A stretch of DNA of 64,000 bases, taken from assembly GCF_024436055.1 (NCBI RefSeq), contig NZ_JANFNH010000019.1, forward strand, positions 36,044 through 100,043, read 5' to 3'. Below, piece by piece: positions 45,523 through 53,957 of the stretch. The position numbers were made by a program, and so were the translations under genes. The notes under the pieces are model-generated. The model saw nothing but the letters and a program-made list of their open reading frames with translations, had not been told where the DNA came from and did not search any database. Every line of letters starts with the position of its first letter. The first letter of the stretch is position 1. Source of the DNA: Streptantibioticus rubrisoli. GTDB taxonomy: Bacteria > Actinomycetota > Actinomycetes > Streptomycetales > Streptomycetaceae.

Positions 45523-48500
45523 ATGAGGAAGGCAGCGGACCAGCGGACGGCTGGTACGGTCCCGATCCTTCCGACGCGCCCCGCGTTGGACGGCGCCGGA
45601 TTGCGGAAGGCGTTGCGCGCGCGTGTGGACGCCGAGGTGCGGTTCGACGCGGGGAGTAGGGGAGCGTACGCCACGGATGGTTCGAACTACCGGCAGGTGC
45701 CGATCGGCGTCGTGGTGCCGCGCACCGTCGAGGCGGGCGCTGAGGCCGTCGCCGTGTGTGCCGAGTTCGGCGCGCCGGTGCTTTCCCGAGGTGGCGGTAC
45801 CAGTCTCGGCGGGCAGTGCACCAACACCGCGGTCGTCATCGACTGGACGAAGTACTGCAACCGGCTGGTTTCCGTCGATGCCGAGGCCCGCACCTGCGTG
45901 GTGGAGCCCGGGCTGGTGCTTGACGAGCTGAACCGTCAACTCTCGCCGCACAAGCTGATGTTCGGGCCGAAGCCGTCCACCCACAGCCATTGCGCACTGG
46001 GCGGGATGCTGGGCAACAACTCCTGCGGCGCCTCCGCCCAGGCCTACGGCAAGACGGTGGACAACGTACGCCGCATGGAGATCCTCACCTACGACGGCAG
46101 CCGACTGTGGGTCGGGCCGACCTCCGAGGAGGCATACCAGCGGATCGTGGCGGCGGGCGGCCGCGTGGGCCAGCTCTATCAGGGGCTACGCGACATCACC
46201 GGCCGGTACCTGGGTGACATCCGCCGTGGCTTCCCTGACATCCCACGCCGGGTGTCCGGCTACAACCTGGACTCGTTGCTGCCGGAGAAGGGTTTCGACC
46301 TGGCCCGGGCGCTGGTGGGCAGTGAAGGCACCCTGGTGACCATCCTGCACGCCGAGCTCGACCTGGTGCCGGTACCGGCGGCTGAATGCGTGTTGGTGCT
46401 CGGCTACCCCGACATCTGCGCGGCCGCGGACGACGTACCCCGGCTGCTGGAGCACGCCAAGCCCTCCCAACTGGAGGCGCTGGACGGCCGGATGGCCCAG
46501 CTGATGCGTGAGGAACACGCCTACCTGGAGTCGCTGACGACGTTTCCGGCAGGCGACAGCTGGCTGCTGCTGCAGTTCACCGGCGACAGCCAGGAGGAGG
46601 CCGACGGACAGGCGCAATCGCTGCTGAAGGCGATCGGTCGCGGTGAGCGGGACGAGACCGTGGTCCTGTCCGACGACCCCCAGCGTGAGCAGGAGATGCT
46701 CAAGGCGCGCGAGGCGGGCCTCGGCGTCACCGCCCGCCCGCCGGATGACCGGGAGACCTGGGAGGGCTGGGAGGACTCCGCGGTGCCGCCGGAACGGCTC
46801 GGTGACTACTTGCGGGACCTCAAAGCCCTCTTCGACGAGTTCGGCTACGACGAGCCCGCGTTGTACGGGCACTTCGGCCAGGGCTGTGTGCACACGCGCA
46901 TCCCGTTCGCGCTCAAGACCGCGGAGGGGGTGGCGCAGTTCCGCCGTTTCGTCTTCCGCGCCGCGGACCTGGTGGCCTCCTACGGCGGTTCGCTGTCGGG
47001 AGAGCACGGCGACGGGCAGGCTCGCGGCGAGTTGCTGGCGAGGATGTTCGGCGACCGGCTGGTCACCGCTTTCGCCGAGGTCAAGGCGTTGTTCGACCCG
47101 GACAACCGGATGAACCCGGGCAAGGTCGTCGCACCCCACGGCGGTGCGCACAGCGTGCATCCGGTCGACGGCCAACTGCGTCTTGGCCCGCGGTGGCGGC
47201 CGAAGGAGGGCACGACGAACTTCGGCTATCCCGAGGACGAGGGGTCCTTCACCAAGGCCGTGATGCGCTGTGTCGGCATCGGCAACTGCCGCACCCAACG
47301 CGGCGGGGTGATGTGTCCGTCCTACCGGGCCACCGGCGAGGAGGAGCACTCCACCCGCGGCCGGGCCAGGTTGCTGTTCGAGATGCTCGGCGGGCACGCC
47401 GACTCCCCGGTCACCGACCGCTGGCGGTCGACCGAGGTACGCGACGCGCTCGATCTGTGTCTTGCCTGCAAGGGCTGCAAGTCGGACTGTCCGACGGGTG
47501 TCGACATGGCCACCTACAAGGCCGAGTTCCTCTCGCACCACTACGCGGGGCGGCCGCGGCCCGCCGCGCACTACGCGTTGGGCTGGCTACCGCTGTGGGC
47601 CCGGCTGTCCCGACTGGCGCCGGGTGCGGTCAACGCCGTGTCGCACGCCCCCGGCCTGGCCCGGCTGGGCAAGCGGCTGAGCGGGGTGAGCGTCGAGCGT
47701 ACGGCCCCACTGTTCGCTCGGGAGTCGTTCACGCGGTGGATGGCGGCACGTGACGTGCCCCAGCCCGAGCCGGGCGATCCAGCGGCCGTGCTGTTGTGGC
47801 CGGACACGTTCAGCGACTTCTTCCACCCGGCCGTCGCCCGCTCCGCGGTGCGTGTGCTGGAGGACGCCGGGTTCCGGGTCGCCGTGCCCGCCGCCGCGGT
47901 GTGCTGCGGACTGACCTGGATCTCCACCGGTCAACTCGCCACCGCCAAGCGGGTGTTGCGCCGCAGCATCGAGGTGCTGCGGCCGTGGATCGACGCCGGT
48001 ACCCCGATCGTCGGCCTGGAGCCGTCGTGTACCGCTGTCTTCCGGGCCGACGCCGTGGAACTCCTGACCGGCGACCAGGACGCGCAGCGGCTTGCCCAGC
48101 AGTTCCGCACCTTTGCCGAACTGCTGGTCAATGACGCCCCCGAGGACTGGCGGCCGCCCCGGCTCAACCGCACCGCGACCGTGCAGACGCACTGCCACCA
48201 GCACGCCGTGCTGGGGTTCGACGCCGACCGGGAGCTGATGCGCCGGGCATGCGTCGACGCCGATGTGCTGGACGCCGGATGCTGTGGGCTCGCTGGCAAC
48301 TTCGGCTTCGAGCAAGGCCATTACGACATCTCCATGACCATCGGCGAACAGGGCGTGCTGCCCGCGGTCCGGGGAGCGGCTCCCGACGCGGTCGTGCTCG
48401 CCGACGGTTTCAGCTGCCGCACCCAGATCGACCAGGCGGGCACCGGTCGTGGCGCACTACACCTGGCGGAAGCCCTCGCCATGGGCCTGGACGGTCCGCT

Positions 48501-48642
48501 GCCCGCCGACCGCCCCGAGAAGCTCGCCGACCGCCCTCGGCCCTGCCCACGTGCCGCGCGGGCGGCCACCGCCGCCACGCTGGTCACCGCGGCAGCCGCG
48601 ACCGCGGCCACGGTGAGGTGGCTTCGGCGTATAGGCGGTTAG
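45523..48642 (+). CDS. FAD-linked dehydrogenase fused to a GlpC/CCG-type Fe-S protein
   Basis: 1,039 residues from ATG 45523. FAD_binding_4 domain: VLSRGGGTSLGGQCTNTAVV, GGMLGNNSCGASAQAYGKT. FAD-oxidase C domain: LVGSEGTLVTILHAEL and YGHFGQGCVHTRIPF, SGEHGDGQARGELL (flavin/substrate His). Then two 4Fe-4S clusters: CVGIGNCRTQRGGVMCPS and CLACKGCKSDCPTGVDM. The C-terminal third has two CCG motifs, AAVCCGLTW and DAGCCGLAGNFG, as in GlpC and heterodisulfide reductase B. It oxidises a 2-hydroxyacid (D-lactate/glycolate-like) and passes electrons to the chain. A C-terminal TM-like tail ends near RWLRRIGG. Confidence 0.92.
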   Translation: MRKAADQRTAGTVPILPTRPALDGAGLRKALRARVDAEVRFDAGSRGAYATDGSNYRQVPIGVVVPRTVEAGAEAVAVCAEFGAPVLSRGGGTSLGGQCTNTAVVIDWTKYCNRLVSVDAEARTCVVEPGLVLDELNRQLSPHKLMFGPKPSTHSHCALGGMLGNNSCGASAQAYGKTVDNVRRMEILTYDGSRLWVGPTSEEAYQRIVAAGGRVGQLYQGLRDITGRYLGDIRRGFPDIPRRVSGYNLDSLLPEKGFDLARALVGSEGTLVTILHAELDLVPVPAAECVLVLGYPDICAAADDVPRLLEHAKPSQLEALDGRMAQLMREEHAYLESLTTFPAGDSWLLLQFTGDSQEEADGQAQSLLKAIGRGERDETVVLSDDPQREQEMLKAREAGLGVTARPPDDRETWEGWEDSAVPPERLGDYLRDLKALFDEFGYDEPALYGHFGQGCVHTRIPFALKTAEGVAQFRRFVFRAADLVASYGGSLSGEHGDGQARGELLARMFGDRLVTAFAEVKALFDPDNRMNPGKVVAPHGGAHSVHPVDGQLRLGPRWRPKEGTTNFGYPEDEGSFTKAVMRCVGIGNCRTQRGGVMCPSYRATGEEEHSTRGRARLLFEMLGGHADSPVTDRWRSTEVRDALDLCLACKGCKSDCPTGVDMATYKAEFLSHHYAGRPRPAAHYALGWLPLWARLSRLAPGAVNAVSHAPGLARLGKRLSGVSVERTAPLFARESFTRWMAARDVPQPEPGDPAAVLLWPDTFSDFFHPAVARSAVRVLEDAGFRVAVPAAAVCCGLTWISTGQLATAKRVLRRSIEVLRPWIDAGTPIVGLEPSCTAVFRADAVELLTGDQDAQRLAQQFRTFAELLVNDAPEDWRPPRLNRTATVQTHCHQHAVLGFDADRELMRRACVDADVLDAGCCGLAGNFGFEQGHYDISMTIGEQGVLPAVRGAAPDAVVLADGFSCRTQIDQAGTGRGALHLAEALAMGLDGPLPADRPEKLADRPRPCPRAARAATAATLVTAAAATAATVRWLRRIGG

Positions 48643-48649
48643 CCGTGTA

Positions 48650-48674
48650 AGGCGGGGCCTGCGCCCGCCCGCCT
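48650..48674. terminator. GC hairpin after the FAD/Fe-S gene
   Basis: AGGCGGG (48650-48656) pairs with CCCGCCT (48668-48674) across an 11-base loop, 8 bases after the stop codon. No T tract. Fits a terminator separating this gene from the TPP enzyme gene. Confidence 0.4.
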
Positions 48675-48791
48675 GCACGTTTGCTCCTGCGCGAAACCGC
48701 GCAGGCGCCTGTCGTGGCGAGGATCGGCGACACGCTCGGCAACGTACTGACAACGACCATCACGCGGCCTCATCAGCGAAGGGAAGAATCC

Positions 48792-50597
48792 GTGTCGACC
48801 AAGGTCTCCGACTACGTACTCGAACGACTCCGTGACTGGGGCGTGGAGCATGTCTTCGCCTACGCGGGAGACGGCATCAACGGGCTGCTCGCGGCCTGGG
48901 GGCGCGCGGACAACAAGCCGCGGTTCGTCCAGGCCCGTCACGAGGAGATGGCCGCGTTCGAAGCGGTCGGCTACGCGAAGTTCTCCGGCCGGATCGGCGT
49001 CTGCGCGGCGACTTCCGGGCCCGGTGCCATCCACCTGCTCAACGGCCTGTACGACGCCAAGCTCGACCACGTTCCGGTGGTCGCCATCGTCGGGCAGACC
49101 AACCGAAGCGCCATGGGCGGCTCCTACCAGCAGGAGGTGGACCTGCTCAGCCTCTACAAGGACGTGGCCAGCGAGTTCTGTGAAATGGTCATGGTCCCCG
49201 AGCAGTTGCCCAACGTCCTGGACCGGGCGCTGCGCATCGCCCAGGCCCAACGTACGGTGACCGCCGTCATCATCCCGGCCGACGTACAGGAGTTGGACTA
49301 CACCCCGCCGCAGCACGCCTTCAAGATGGTGCCGTCCAGTCTGGGCATCGCCCAGTACGCCCCCATCCCGGCCGAGTCGGAGATCAGCCGCGCCGCCGAA
49401 GTCCTCAACGCCGGTGAGAAGGTGGCCATCCTCATCGGCCAGGGCGCCCGTGGCGCACGGGCCGAGGTCGAGCAGGTCGCGGACGTACTGGGCGCGGGCG
49501 TGGCCAAGGCGCTGCTCGGCAAGGACGCGTTCCCCGATGACCTGCCGTATGTCACCGGTGCCATCGGGTTGTTGGGCACCCGGCCCAGTTACGAACTGAT
49601 GCGGGACTGCGACACGCTGCTGGTCATCGGATCCAGCTTCCCCTACACGCAGTTCCTGCCGGAGCTGGACCAGGCCCGCGCCGTACAGATCGACATCGAC
49701 CCGCACATGGTGGGTCTGCGCTACCCGTTCGAAGTCAACCTGGTGGGCGACGCCCGCGAGACGCTGCGGCGGCTGATCCCGCAGTTGCGCCGCAAGAGCG
49801 ACAGCAAGTGGCGGCAGAAGATCGAGAAGGACACCGCGCGCTGGTGGGAGGTCATGCAGCGGCGGGCGGCCGTCAGCGCCGATCCCATCAACCCGGAGTA
49901 CGTAGTGCACGCGCTGGACCGGCTGCTGCCCGACGATGTGATCCTGGCCGCGGACTCGGGCTCCGCCGCCAACTGGTACGCCCGGCACCTGCGCATTCGC
50001 GGCCGGATGCGCGGCTCGCTGTCCGGCACCCTGGCCACCATGGGCCCCGGCGTCCCCTATGTGATCGGCGCCAAGTTCGCGCACCCCGAGCGCCCGGCCA
50101 TCGCCATCGTCGGTGACGGCGCCATGCAGATGAACGGCATGGCCGAAATGATCACCGCGACCAGGTACTGGCAGGAGTGGGACAACCCGCAACTGATCGT
50201 CGCCGTCCTCAACAACCAGGACCTCAACCAGGTGACATGGGAGATGCGGGCCATGTCCGGCGCCCCGCAGTTCCTGCCCTCGCAGAGCCTGCCGGACGTC
50301 CCCTACGCCGACTTCGCCCGGTCCATCGGCCTGGACGGCCTGCGGGTGGAGAAGCCGGACGAGGTGGAGAGCGGCTGGCGGCGCGCGCTGGACGCACGGC
50401 GGCCGTTCGTCCTGGAGTTCCGCACCGACCCGGCCGTACCGCCCATCCCGCCGCACGCCACCCTCGACCAGATCGAGGCCGCCGCGGCCGCCGTCATCAA
50501 GGGCGACAGTGACCGTCTCGATGTGATGAAGCAGGGCATCAAGGCGAAGGCGCAGGAGGTCCTTCCCGGCGGCAAGCAGGGCCCGGACAAGCCGTGA
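48792..50597 (+). CDS. TPP-dependent enzyme, pyruvate oxidase/acetolactate synthase-like (YdaP type)
   Basis: 601 residues from GTG 48792 (GAAGGGAAGAA upstream). PYR domain: VEHVFAYAGDGINGLLAAW, QARHEEMAAFEAVGYAKFSG (catalytic Glu) and TSGPGAIHLLNGLYDAKLD. Central domain: AVQIDIDPHMVGLRYPF. PP domain: GDGAMQMNGMAEMITATRYW with NNQDLNQVTWEMR closing the GDG-x-NN TPP/Mg site. It is closest in pattern to YdaP, a SigB-controlled pyruvate oxidase of Bacillus. It overlaps the enolase-superfamily gene by 4 bases. Confidence 0.9.
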   Translation: MSTKVSDYVLERLRDWGVEHVFAYAGDGINGLLAAWGRADNKPRFVQARHEEMAAFEAVGYAKFSGRIGVCAATSGPGAIHLLNGLYDAKLDHVPVVAIVGQTNRSAMGGSYQQEVDLLSLYKDVASEFCEMVMVPEQLPNVLDRALRIAQAQRTVTAVIIPADVQELDYTPPQHAFKMVPSSLGIAQYAPIPAESEISRAAEVLNAGEKVAILIGQGARGARAEVEQVADVLGAGVAKALLGKDAFPDDLPYVTGAIGLLGTRPSYELMRDCDTLLVIGSSFPYTQFLPELDQARAVQIDIDPHMVGLRYPFEVNLVGDARETLRRLIPQLRRKSDSKWRQKIEKDTARWWEVMQRRAAVSADPINPEYVVHALDRLLPDDVILAADSGSAANWYARHLRIRGRMRGSLSGTLATMGPGVPYVIGAKFAHPERPAIAIVGDGAMQMNGMAEMITATRYWQEWDNPQLIVAVLNNQDLNQVTWEMRAMSGAPQFLPSQSLPDVPYADFARSIGLDGLRVEKPDEVESGWRRALDARRPFVLEFRTDPAVPPIPPHATLDQIEAAAAAVIKGDSDRLDVMKQGIKAKAQEVLPGGKQGPDKP

Positions 50598-51721
50598 ACG
50601 CCGCGGGGTTGGACGGGGACGGGCCGTGCGTCGAAGCGGTGGAGGCCGCCGCCTACACCGTCCCCACCGACGCTCCCGAGGCCGACGGCACCCTCGCCTG
50701 GAACGCCACCACGCTCATCGTGGTGACGGCACACTCCGGGGATGCCACCGGCCTCGGGTACACCTACGCGCCCGCCGTCACCGCACGGGTCGTACACGAG
50801 GTGCTGGCAGGCGAGGTGACGGGTCGGCCGGTGTGGCACGTGCCCGCGGCGAACGAGGCCATGCAGCGGGCGGTGCGCAACGCCGGTCGCCCGGGTCTGG
50901 TCGCGGCGGCGATCTCGGCGGTCGACATCGCGCTGTGGGATCTCAAGGCCCGGCTTCTGCACATGCCGCTCACCGCCCTGCTCGGCGCGACGAACCGTCA
51001 GGTACCGGTGTACGGCAGCGGCGGCTTCACCACGTACGACGACCGGCGGCAGGACGGGCAACTGCGCCACTGGGTGCGGGAGCAGGCCATCCCACGCGTC
51101 AAGATCAAGGTCGGCGAGTCCTGGGGGCAGGCCGAAGGACGCGACCGCGAACGCATCGCCAAGGCTCGTAGGAGCATCGGCGACGCCGCGGAGCTGTACG
51201 TCGACGCCAACGGCGGCTACGGCCGCAAGCAGGCGATCCGCCTCGCCGACTGCCTTGCCGAGCACGCCGTCACCTGGTTCGAGGAACCCGTCTCCTCCGA
51301 CGACGCGACCGGTCTCGCGCAGATCCGCGCCGCCGTCCCGGCCGATGTCGCGGCCGGCGAGTACGGCTACACGCTCGCGCACTTCGCCGGTCTGCTGCGG
51401 GCCGAGGCCGTGGACTGCCTGCAGGCGGATGTCACCCGGTGCGGCGGAATCACCGTCTGGCTGCGTGCGGCGGCCCTGGCCCAGGCCGCGGGCCTGCAGA
51501 TCTCCGCGCACTGCGCCCCACACGCCCACGCGCATGCCGTCGCCGCCGTGCCCAACCTGCGGCATGTGGAGTGGTTCCACGACCATGTGCGCGTCGAGCG
51601 GCTCCTGTTCGACGGAACGCTCGATCCCGGTGGTGGAAGCGTGACACCGGGCGCTAACGGCGCACCAGGACACGGACTGACGCTGCGCGCCGAACAAGCC
51701 GCCGCCTATCGCACCGCGTGA
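50594..51721 (+). CDS. Enolase-superfamily enzyme (mandelate racemase/muconate lactonizing type)
   Basis: 375 residues from GTG 50594, overlapping the TPP gene (GTGA). MR/MLE fold: capping domain 1-125; base KIKVG (Lys-x-Lys, about 171-175), metal ligands in ELYVDANGGYG (Asp), TWFEEPVSSDD (Glu) and VAAGEYGYT (Glu), and the second base region ISAHCAPHAHAHA (His). It abstracts an alpha proton from a carboxylate, as a racemase, dehydratase or cycloisomerase; the substrate is unknown. Coupling to the TPP enzyme suggests one pathway for a 2-hydroxy or 2-keto acid. Confidence 0.9.
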   Translation: MNAAGLDGDGPCVEAVEAAAYTVPTDAPEADGTLAWNATTLIVVTAHSGDATGLGYTYAPAVTARVVHEVLAGEVTGRPVWHVPAANEAMQRAVRNAGRPGLVAAAISAVDIALWDLKARLLHMPLTALLGATNRQVPVYGSGGFTTYDDRRQDGQLRHWVREQAIPRVKIKVGESWGQAEGRDRERIAKARRSIGDAAELYVDANGGYGRKQAIRLADCLAEHAVTWFEEPVSSDDATGLAQIRAAVPADVAAGEYGYTLAHFAGLLRAEAVDCLQADVTRCGGITVWLRAAALAQAAGLQISAHCAPHAHAHAVAAVPNLRHVEWFHDHVRVERLLFDGTLDPGGGSVTPGANGAPGHGLTLRAEQAAAYRTA

Positions 51722-51887
51722 CCGCGATGAGCGACCGGTTTCGCACAGAGACGGCCGGTAGCCGTGGGTGAGAAGGACAACAACCGACGGCTGAGGGACG
51801 ATGGGGTGGGACGCACGCCGAAGGCCAGTGCGACCCAGACACCAGCATGGACTGTCGCCAAGCGTTACAGAGAGCTGTGTGACACCG

Positions 51888-52742
51888 ATGCGTCGTTCGT
51901 GTGCACCTTGTCCCAACAGTTCCTCCCCCGCACCGTCTCGACCCCACGGTCCCGAGCAGCCGAGCGGAGTTGGTCCACCGCGCCACCAGCCTGACGTGCC
52001 GGACACCTCCGCGGCTTTGCACCGCCTCTCCCGGCTACCCGACGGACCGGAGCGCGACGCTCTGCGGCAGGAGGTCATCACCGCCTGGATTCCGTTGGCC
52101 GAGCGGCTGGCGTACCGGTTCCGCAACCGTGGGGAAGCGCTGGAAGACCTTCAGCAGGTGGCGGCGCTGGGCCTGATGAAGGCGGTCGACCGCTACGATC
52201 CCGAGCGCGGCAGCTCGTTCCCGAGCTATGCGATCCCCACCGTGGTGGGTGAGATCAAGAGGCACTTCCGCGACCACCTGTGGGGGCTGCACGTCCCCCG
52301 CCGGGTGCAGGAGTTGCGCAACAAGGTGCGCGTCTCGGAACGAGAACTGCTGCACGGCGTCGACAGTCACGGGCCGACGGTAGCGGAGATCGCCTCGCAC
52401 AGCGGCCTGACCGAGGACGAGGTGCTGCTCGGCATGGAGGCGATCAACAGCTTCTCGACGCTCTCCCTCGACGCCGAACTGCCCAGTTCCGACGGCTGCA
52501 CGCTGGTCGACGCGCTGGGCTGCGCCGACCCCGCCACCGAGAAGGTCATCGACCGCGAGGCGGTCAAACCGTGTCTGCGGCGCCTGCCCGCGCGGGAGCG
52601 GCACATCCTGTACCTGCGCTTCTTCCATGACATGACCCAGGACCAGATAGCGCACACCATGGGCATGTCGCAGATGCACGTCTCACGGCTCATCAGCCGC
52701 ACCTGCGCCCGGCTGCGCCAAGAGGTCCTGCTGGACGTGTGA
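51888..52742 (+). CDS. SigB/SigF/SigG-subfamily RNA polymerase sigma factor
   Basis: 284 residues from ATG 51888 (GTG 51996 is an alternative). Region 2: LAYRFRNRGEALEDLQQVAA, GLMKAVDRYDPERGSSFPSY, PTVVGEIKRHFRDHLWGLHV. Region 3: GPTVAEIASHSGLTEDEVLL. Region 4: LPARERHILYLRFFHDMTQD, MGMSQMHVSRLISRTCARLR. This is the stress/sporulation class controlled by anti-sigma kinases and STAS antagonists; no anti-sigma gene is adjacent. SigB-type promoters in this window (40.8, 42.8, 43.9 kb) use the consensus recognised by this class. Confidence 0.93.
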   Translation: MRRSCAPCPNSSSPAPSRPHGPEQPSGVGPPRHQPDVPDTSAALHRLSRLPDGPERDALRQEVITAWIPLAERLAYRFRNRGEALEDLQQVAALGLMKAVDRYDPERGSSFPSYAIPTVVGEIKRHFRDHLWGLHVPRRVQELRNKVRVSERELLHGVDSHGPTVAEIASHSGLTEDEVLLGMEAINSFSTLSLDAELPSSDGCTLVDALGCADPATEKVIDREAVKPCLRRLPARERHILYLRFFHDMTQDQIAHTMGMSQMHVSRLISRTCARLRQEVLLDV

Positions 52743-52940
52743 CACCTGCGCCCGCCCCCGGCACCCTCCCGGCGACATCCCTGTCCGCGCACGGTCGCGG
52801 CGACGGAACGCGACGGTGTGAGACTCCCTCGGGTCGCGGAACGGTGATGACTCGCGCAGGCTAAGAACTCAGACGCCATCACGGCGGCACGATCGGCTTC
52901 GGCCCGCGCCGAGGCGCTCTACCGACCAGGAGGAGAAGCC

Positions 52941-53900
52941 ATGCGGGCTCCCAGGCGACGGTGGACCAGGGCGGTGGTGACCGGCGGAGCGGGATTCGTC
53001 GGCTCTCACCTGTGTACGGCCCTCATCGAGCAAGGTACGCAGGTGATCTGTGTGGATGACTTCTGCACGGGCTCCCCCGCCAATGTCGCCCATTTGGCCG
53101 AACGCGATGGCTTCACCCTGCTGCGAGCCGATGTCACCAAGCCGTTCGCCGTGCCGGATCCGGTGGACCTGGTGCTCCACTTCGCCTCGCCCGCGTCACC
53201 GGCCGACTATCTGAGGCTGCCGCTGCACACCCTTGAGGCGGGCAGCCTCGGCACCGCGCACGCGCTGGCGCTCGCGAGAGAGCACCAAGCGCGCTTCCTG
53301 TTCGCCTCGACCTCCGAGGTGTACGGCGACCCGCAACAGCATCCGCAAAATGAGAGCTACTGGGGCAACGTCAATCCGGTCGGCCCCCGCAGCGTGTACG
53401 ACGAGGCGAAGCGGTACGCGGAGGCGCTCACCACGGCCGAGGCCGGTGTGCATGGCGTCGACACCGCGATCGTGCGGCTGTTCAACGCCTACGGGCCGCG
53501 TATGCGGGCCCGCGACGGCCGTGCCGTACCGACCTTCATCCGGCAGGCGCTTGCCGCTGAGCCGTTGACCGTCACCGGTGACGGCAGGCAGACGCGGTCC
53601 ATCACCTACGTCGATGACACCGTCGAAGGGGTGCTGGCCGTGGCAGGTTCGGAGCTGTCGGGCCCGATCAACATCGGCAACGCCACCGAACTGAGCATGC
53701 TCGAACTGGCCCGGCTGGTCATCGAGTTGTGCGACTCACCATCACGGATCCACTTCGTCGAGCGCCCTACTGACGACCCATCAGTTCGCTGCCCGGACAT
53801 CGCCCTGGCGCGCGACAAGCTCCAGTGGGAGCCGCGCACACCCGCCCGTGAGGGGCTGGCCCGCACCGTCGCCTGGTTCCGCGACCACCCGGAGGCCTGA
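52941..53900 (+). CDS. UDP-glucuronate decarboxylase (UDP-xylose synthase)-like extended SDR
   Basis: 319 residues from ATG 52941 (AGGAGGAGAAG upstream). Extended SDR: AVVTGGAGFVGSHLCTALIE, LVLHFASPASPADYLRLPLH, FASTSEVYGDPQQHPQNESY, WGNVNPVGPRSVYDEAKRYA (Y-x3-K). The SPASPxxY and YWGNVNPxGxRSxYDEAKR motifs are those of UDP-glucuronate decarboxylases. It makes a nucleotide sugar donor. It is the first gene of the glycan operon; 57 bases separate it from the carbamoyltransferase gene. Confidence 0.9.
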   Translation: MRAPRRRWTRAVVTGGAGFVGSHLCTALIEQGTQVICVDDFCTGSPANVAHLAERDGFTLLRADVTKPFAVPDPVDLVLHFASPASPADYLRLPLHTLEAGSLGTAHALALAREHQARFLFASTSEVYGDPQQHPQNESYWGNVNPVGPRSVYDEAKRYAEALTTAEAGVHGVDTAIVRLFNAYGPRMRARDGRAVPTFIRQALAAEPLTVTGDGRQTRSITYVDDTVEGVLAVAGSELSGPINIGNATELSMLELARLVIELCDSPSRIHFVERPTDDPSVRCPDIALARDKLQWEPRTPAREGLARTVAWFRDHPEA

Positions 53901-53957
53901 CCGACCGACCACCGCTGCGGGCGTCAAGCGGCCGGCCAGCGGACGAAAGGCACCACC

